Assembly (NCBI GenBank): GCA_902801205.1
Contig: CADCHE010000019.1
Span: 1 to 38,701, forward strand
Direction: 5' to 3'
DNA length: 38,701 nt
Source: an uncultured Bacteroidia bacterium
GTDB lineage: Bacteria > Bacteroidota > Bacteroidia > Bacteroidales > UBA932
Within the stretch, counting starts at the first letter, position 1, and every line of letters begins with the position of its first letter. Position numbers and translations under genes: made by a program. Below, one piece after another: positions 36,149 through 38,701 of the stretch. Under the pieces are notes generated by a model, which saw only the letters and a program-made list of their open reading frames with translations, did no database searches and was not told the origin of the DNA.

Positions 36149-37504
36149 ATGAAAAAGCCTCAATACGTAATTCTTGACATTCCTTTCCCGGAGACGGCAG
36201 CCTTGGAACGGCAAGTGATCGCTGATGTGATCCAGTCTCCGGACATGATGGGCGACGTCCTTCCGCTCATCCACAAAGACTTTTTCACGAATACTGAACG
36301 ATGCGGTATTTGGGAACTGTTGACCGACCACTACAACAAGGGCCTTTCTTTTGACATGCAAACCATCACAGCGGAAATAGGAAAACCTTTTATTGACGAG
36401 ATTCTCCCCCATCTTCCCGATGCCGGCGGATCCATCAGTGTGATTCAGCACACGAACCTTCTTCGGACTGGAGCGGCAAGGCGCCGCGCCTATTGTGCTT
36501 CCCTTGACTTTCTCCAGAACGCCGTGAATCCCAAAACCACAGAAGAAGACATCCTTTCAAGCATCGAAGGCTTCTCCCGGGCCGTCGAAGGCGAAGCTCC
36601 TCTGCTGTCCGAAGTCAAACTCGCTCAGGGGATCAAGGAGGTCAAGGAGGAGGCCCAAAGGATAGAGGCCCTCAAAGAACAGGGCAAGACCATCCGCATC
36701 TCAACGGGTTTCAATTTCCTGGACCAATACCTTAACAAAGGTTTCAAGCCCGGCCAGCTTATCGTTCTCGCCGCCCGCCCTTCTGTTGGCAAGACGGCCG
36801 TCATGCTCCAGATGGCAAAGACTGCCGCTCTCTCCGACAACCCCGTGCTTCTATTCTCCCTTGAAATGACCTGCCACGAACTTTGTGAGCGACTCTTATT
36901 CTCCACGGGAAAGGTGTCTCCTTATAAAATGGCCGATGGAGAAGTAGAGTGGCAGACCTTTATGGAGGCAGAGAATGAACTCAGTCCACTGCCTATCTAC
37001 ATCAATGACTTCTCTAGATCGCTGGACGAGATCGTGAGCCGCATGACCCGAGCCGTAAAACAAGGGCGTTGCAAGATTGCCTTCATCGACTACTTAGGAC
37101 TGATCCAGGACACACTGAACCCTGGCTATAACAAACTATACCAGATCATCGCCAAAATCACGGGAGACCTCAAAGCTGTTGCCAAGCGACTCGGGATCCC
37201 CATCGTGCTGTTGTGCCAGCTGAACCGTGATCAGGCGCGCGAAAAAAGAGCGCCCGAACTCTTTGACCTGAGAGACTCCGGATCCATCGAACAGGATGCT
37301 GATGTAGTCATCATGCTGGAGCCGCGTTATGAAGAAGGCCGCATTTTCGCCTGGCTTCGGAAGAACCGGAACGGCAAGCGTGATCTAGCTTTTGTACTGG
37401 TTCCAAATAAGACCTACTCGGCCTTTGAGGAGGGACTTCCGGTACACGAACTCCGCACCCCCTGCAGCATCTCCGAATCCGGCAATGATGATTCATCCGA
37501 CTAA
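36149..37504 (+). CDS. DnaB-like replicative DNA helicase of the element
   Basis: A 451-residue helicase. The N-terminal DnaB domain (residues about 12-110) contains AALERQVIADVIQSPD; the RecA-like motor domain begins near 185 (ISTGFNFLDQYLNKGFKPGQL). Walker A is ARPSVGKTA with K215; the Walker B strand is KIAFIDYLGLIQ; LLCQLNRD and LRDSGSIEQDADVVIML are the usual later motifs. Length is close to chromosomal DnaB, and the protein should unwind DNA ahead of a replication fork. Its location between a winged-helix initiator-like gene and the mobilization genes suggests it serves the element rather than the chromosome. Confidence 0.94.
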   Translation: MKKPQYVILDIPFPETAALERQVIADVIQSPDMMGDVLPLIHKDFFTNTERCGIWELLTDHYNKGLSFDMQTITAEIGKPFIDEILPHLPDAGGSISVIQHTNLLRTGAARRRAYCASLDFLQNAVNPKTTEEDILSSIEGFSRAVEGEAPLLSEVKLAQGIKEVKEEAQRIEALKEQGKTIRISTGFNFLDQYLNKGFKPGQLIVLAARPSVGKTAVMLQMAKTAALSDNPVLLFSLEMTCHELCERLLFSTGKVSPYKMADGEVEWQTFMEAENELSPLPIYINDFSRSLDEIVSRMTRAVKQGRCKIAFIDYLGLIQDTLNPGYNKLYQIIAKITGDLKAVAKRLGIPIVLLCQLNRDQAREKRAPELFDLRDSGSIEQDADVVIMLEPRYEEGRIFAWLRKNRNGKRDLAFVLVPNKTYSAFEEGLPVHELRTPCSISESGNDDSSD

Positions 37505-37550
37505 TCGAATCAACCATATTGCATGTAAGATTTGTCCGTTATTTAAGGGA

Positions 37551-37586
37551 GCGAGAGGGAATGGCACAAAATACCATTCTTCTCGC
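37551..37586. other. hairpin, candidate origin of transfer
   Basis: GCGAGA-GG-GAATGG (37551-37564) pairs with CCATTC-T-TCTCGC (37574-37586) around a 9-base loop, an imperfect 12-bp stem with a small bulge. It lies in the 156-base gap between the helicase and the mobilization genes, where oriT is often found in Bacteroidota mobilizable elements. A GC-rich segment with GCGCTGCGCT follows at about 37609. No nic site could be identified. Confidence 0.45.
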
Positions 37587-37660
37587 CCTTCCGGGAGCCC
37601 AAAAACAGCGCTGCGCTACCTTAGAACCACGATTTGACACCATTATAAAATGCTTATATC

Positions 37661-38041
37661 ATGAAAAAGACCAAGAAAGACCAGAAACCCACGACCATAT
37701 CGGCCGACCCGAGCGTTCGGGATGCCCTGAAACAGATAGCGGAAAAGATGGGGATGACTCAGCGAAAATGCCTTGCCCTCATCATGGATGAGAAAGTCCA
37801 TAGGGACAAGGTGAATAGCAGGAAGAAACGCGAGGAGTTCGAGCAACTCGACGTGCCCGATGCCCTCAACCAGATCAACCGCCGACTTGAGAAGATTGAA
37901 AAAAGGGAGAACCCGAGGGACACCATCGTATCTTTCTTTCGGACCCAGGAGAAAGAGATACTCAAACCGATGAGTGCCAAGATCAATACTCTCCATTCTA
38001 AACTTCAGGACATCTTGGATGCCTTGAAAAGTATCCAGTAA
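37661..38041 (+). CDS. BfmA/BtgA-like mobilization accessory protein
   Basis: A 126-residue basic protein. The first 50 residues (TTISADPSVRDALKQIAEKMGMTQRKC) resemble a ribbon-helix-helix DNA-binding domain of the BfmA/BtgA mobilization family. The rest is charged, with helical, probably coiled-coil segments (LNQINRRLEKIEKRE, AKINTLHSKLQDILDALKS). Such proteins bind oriT and help the relaxase nick DNA. The relaxase gene starts 12 bases downstream and the oriT-like hairpin lies 75 bases upstream. Confidence 0.82.
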   Translation: MKKTKKDQKPTTISADPSVRDALKQIAEKMGMTQRKCLALIMDEKVHRDKVNSRKKREEFEQLDVPDALNQINRRLEKIEKRENPRDTIVSFFRTQEKEILKPMSAKINTLHSKLQDILDALKSIQ

Positions 38042-38053
38042 TCACCTTGTCCG

Positions 38054-38701
38054 ATGTACCCCAAACTTCAGAGTCAAGGCATCGCTGGCGGTCCCAATAC
38101 CGGCAGTTGTGCCGCGTATGCCTATTACCTGGATCATGAGAGTCGATGGAAGAAAGAGCATGGGCAGGATGAAAAACGGATTCCCTTCTTTGACCCGGAT
38201 GGGAAGGCGGTATCCATGGAGACAGTTCTCTCTTCCATTGACTCGAACAAGTCTGGATTGCATGTCGAAGACGCCAAATTCTTTTCCCTTATTTTGAATC
38301 CCTCCGGAAAAGAAGCTGCCAAGCTGGGCAGCACGCGGGAGGAAAAGATGAAATCCCTCGGCATCATGGTCGACAGGATGATGGACCGTTACGCCGAAGG
38401 GTTCAATAAAGAAGGGGTCAAGACGCATCAGGATCTTCTCTATTTCTACACCATTCACGAATACCGCGAGAATGATGATGGTACGGTCCGGCCGGGAATC
38501 CATGTCCACATCATCGTCAGCAGGAAAGATAAGACCGGGAAGTACAAGCTTTCTCCGATGACCAACCACCGGAGCGGGTCTTCTGGGGTAATCAAGTCCG
38601 GATTCAACCGGGATTCCTTCTACCGCGATTGCGAACGCATCTTTGATACCTCCTTCGGATATCAGAGGCGGATCAGCGAGTCCTACGACTATCACAACAC
38701 G
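38054..38701 (+). CDS. MobB/DUF5712-like relaxase, 5' portion
   Basis: An open frame of 216 codons from ATG 38054 to the window end, without a stop. The N-terminus (NTGSCAAYAYYLDHES) and VEDAKFFSLILNPSGKE match DUF5712/MobB-type relaxases of Bacteroidota mobilizable elements. GIHVHIIVSRKDK (H150, H152) is the His-hydrophobic-His metal-binding motif, with H135 upstream as the likely third ligand. Relaxases nick oriT, stay joined to the 5' end and lead the strand into the recipient. The catalytic tyrosine cannot be assigned surely; Y131 or Y132 or one beyond the edge is possible. The C-terminal part is missing. Confidence 0.85.
   Translation, partial: MYPKLQSQGIAGGPNTGSCAAYAYYLDHESRWKKEHGQDEKRIPFFDPDGKAVSMETVLSSIDSNKSGLHVEDAKFFSLILNPSGKEAAKLGSTREEKMKSLGIMVDRMMDRYAEGFNKEGVKTHQDLLYFYTIHEYRENDDGTVRPGIHVHIIVSRKDKTGKYKLSPMTNHRSGSSGVIKSGFNRDSFYRDCERIFDTSFGYQRRISESYDYHNT

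Larger units (their letters stand above)
32701..38701 (+). mobile_element. integrative mobilizable element, left part
   Basis: From the tRNA fragment rightward the DNA becomes clearly more AT-rich than the chromosome to the left, and gene content changes: tyrosine integrase, unknown membrane protein, DUF3853 protein, replication-type protein, DnaB-like helicase, BfmA-like mobilization protein and relaxase, all on the plus strand. No type IV secretion genes are in the window, so mobilization by a helper is likely if none follow. The right end lies outside; it should be marked by the intact tRNA and a copy of the 18-bp core. Confidence 0.88.

Noticed and set aside
37634-37660. Promoter for the mobilization genes
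   Set aside because: TTTG followed 18 bases later by TATATCAT would abut the ATG directly and lacks the TTTG ending of the -7 box.

Overview
This is a 38.7 kb piece of a fairly GC-rich Bacteroidota chromosome, most likely order Bacteroidales. The evidence is repeated TAnnTTTG-type -7 promoter boxes, OstA-like and SurA-like envelope genes, exported polysaccharide-degrading enzymes with Bacteroidota-type signal peptides or lipoboxes, and a mobile element with DUF3853, BfmA-like and DUF5712-like genes. Family and species cannot be fixed from the sequence.

Left part (1-16.2 kb). The window opens in the 5' end of a 23S rRNA gene on the minus strand. It has its own promoter (372-402) and no 16S or tRNA upstream; a divergent peptide transporter gene starts at 523. 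An OPT transporter plus peptidase T form a peptide import and hydrolysis pair. A six-gene minus-strand run follows, in transcription order: guaB, a SurA-like lipoprotein, SurA, an OstA-like LPS-transport protein, SDR threonine dehydrogenase and kbl. It has 4-nt overlaps at two junctions and mixes GMP synthesis, outer-membrane biogenesis and threonine-to-glycine breakdown. A secreted NlpC/P60 peptidase, DacB/PBP4 and GalE come next.

Middle part (16.2-32.5 kb). It holds a VanZ-like membrane protein, aspartate-semialdehyde dehydrogenase, a small conserved protein, a GH20-like lipoprotein, two small exported proteins (one a probable beta-barrel) and a TIGR01212-type radical SAM protein. Then comes a tightly spaced minus-strand series, in transcription order: NagX-like acetyltransferase, RadA, a lipoprotein peptide deformylase, an exported unknown, a GH106 alpha-L-rhamnosidase, a secreted beta-propeller-like protein and a heparinase II/III-like enzyme. 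The last three look like a small glycan-degrading module without SusC/SusD genes in view. A lipoprotein of the sugar-phosphate isomerase fold lies divergently at the right end.

Right part (32.7 kb to the end). A visibly more AT-rich integrative mobilizable element begins in an 18-bp 3' tRNA fragment (32701-32718) backed by the tRNA's terminator. It carries a tyrosine integrase with a 10-bp inverted repeat spanning its promoter and start codon, a two-helix membrane protein, an array of 10-bp direct repeats, a DUF3853 DNA-binding protein, a winged-helix replication-type protein, its own DnaB-like helicase, an oriT-like hairpin, a BfmA/BtgA-like mobilization protein and a relaxase that runs off the window. 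The genes suggest a unit that excises, may replicate, and is transferred by helper conjugation machinery. The other end of the element and its cargo lie outside the window.
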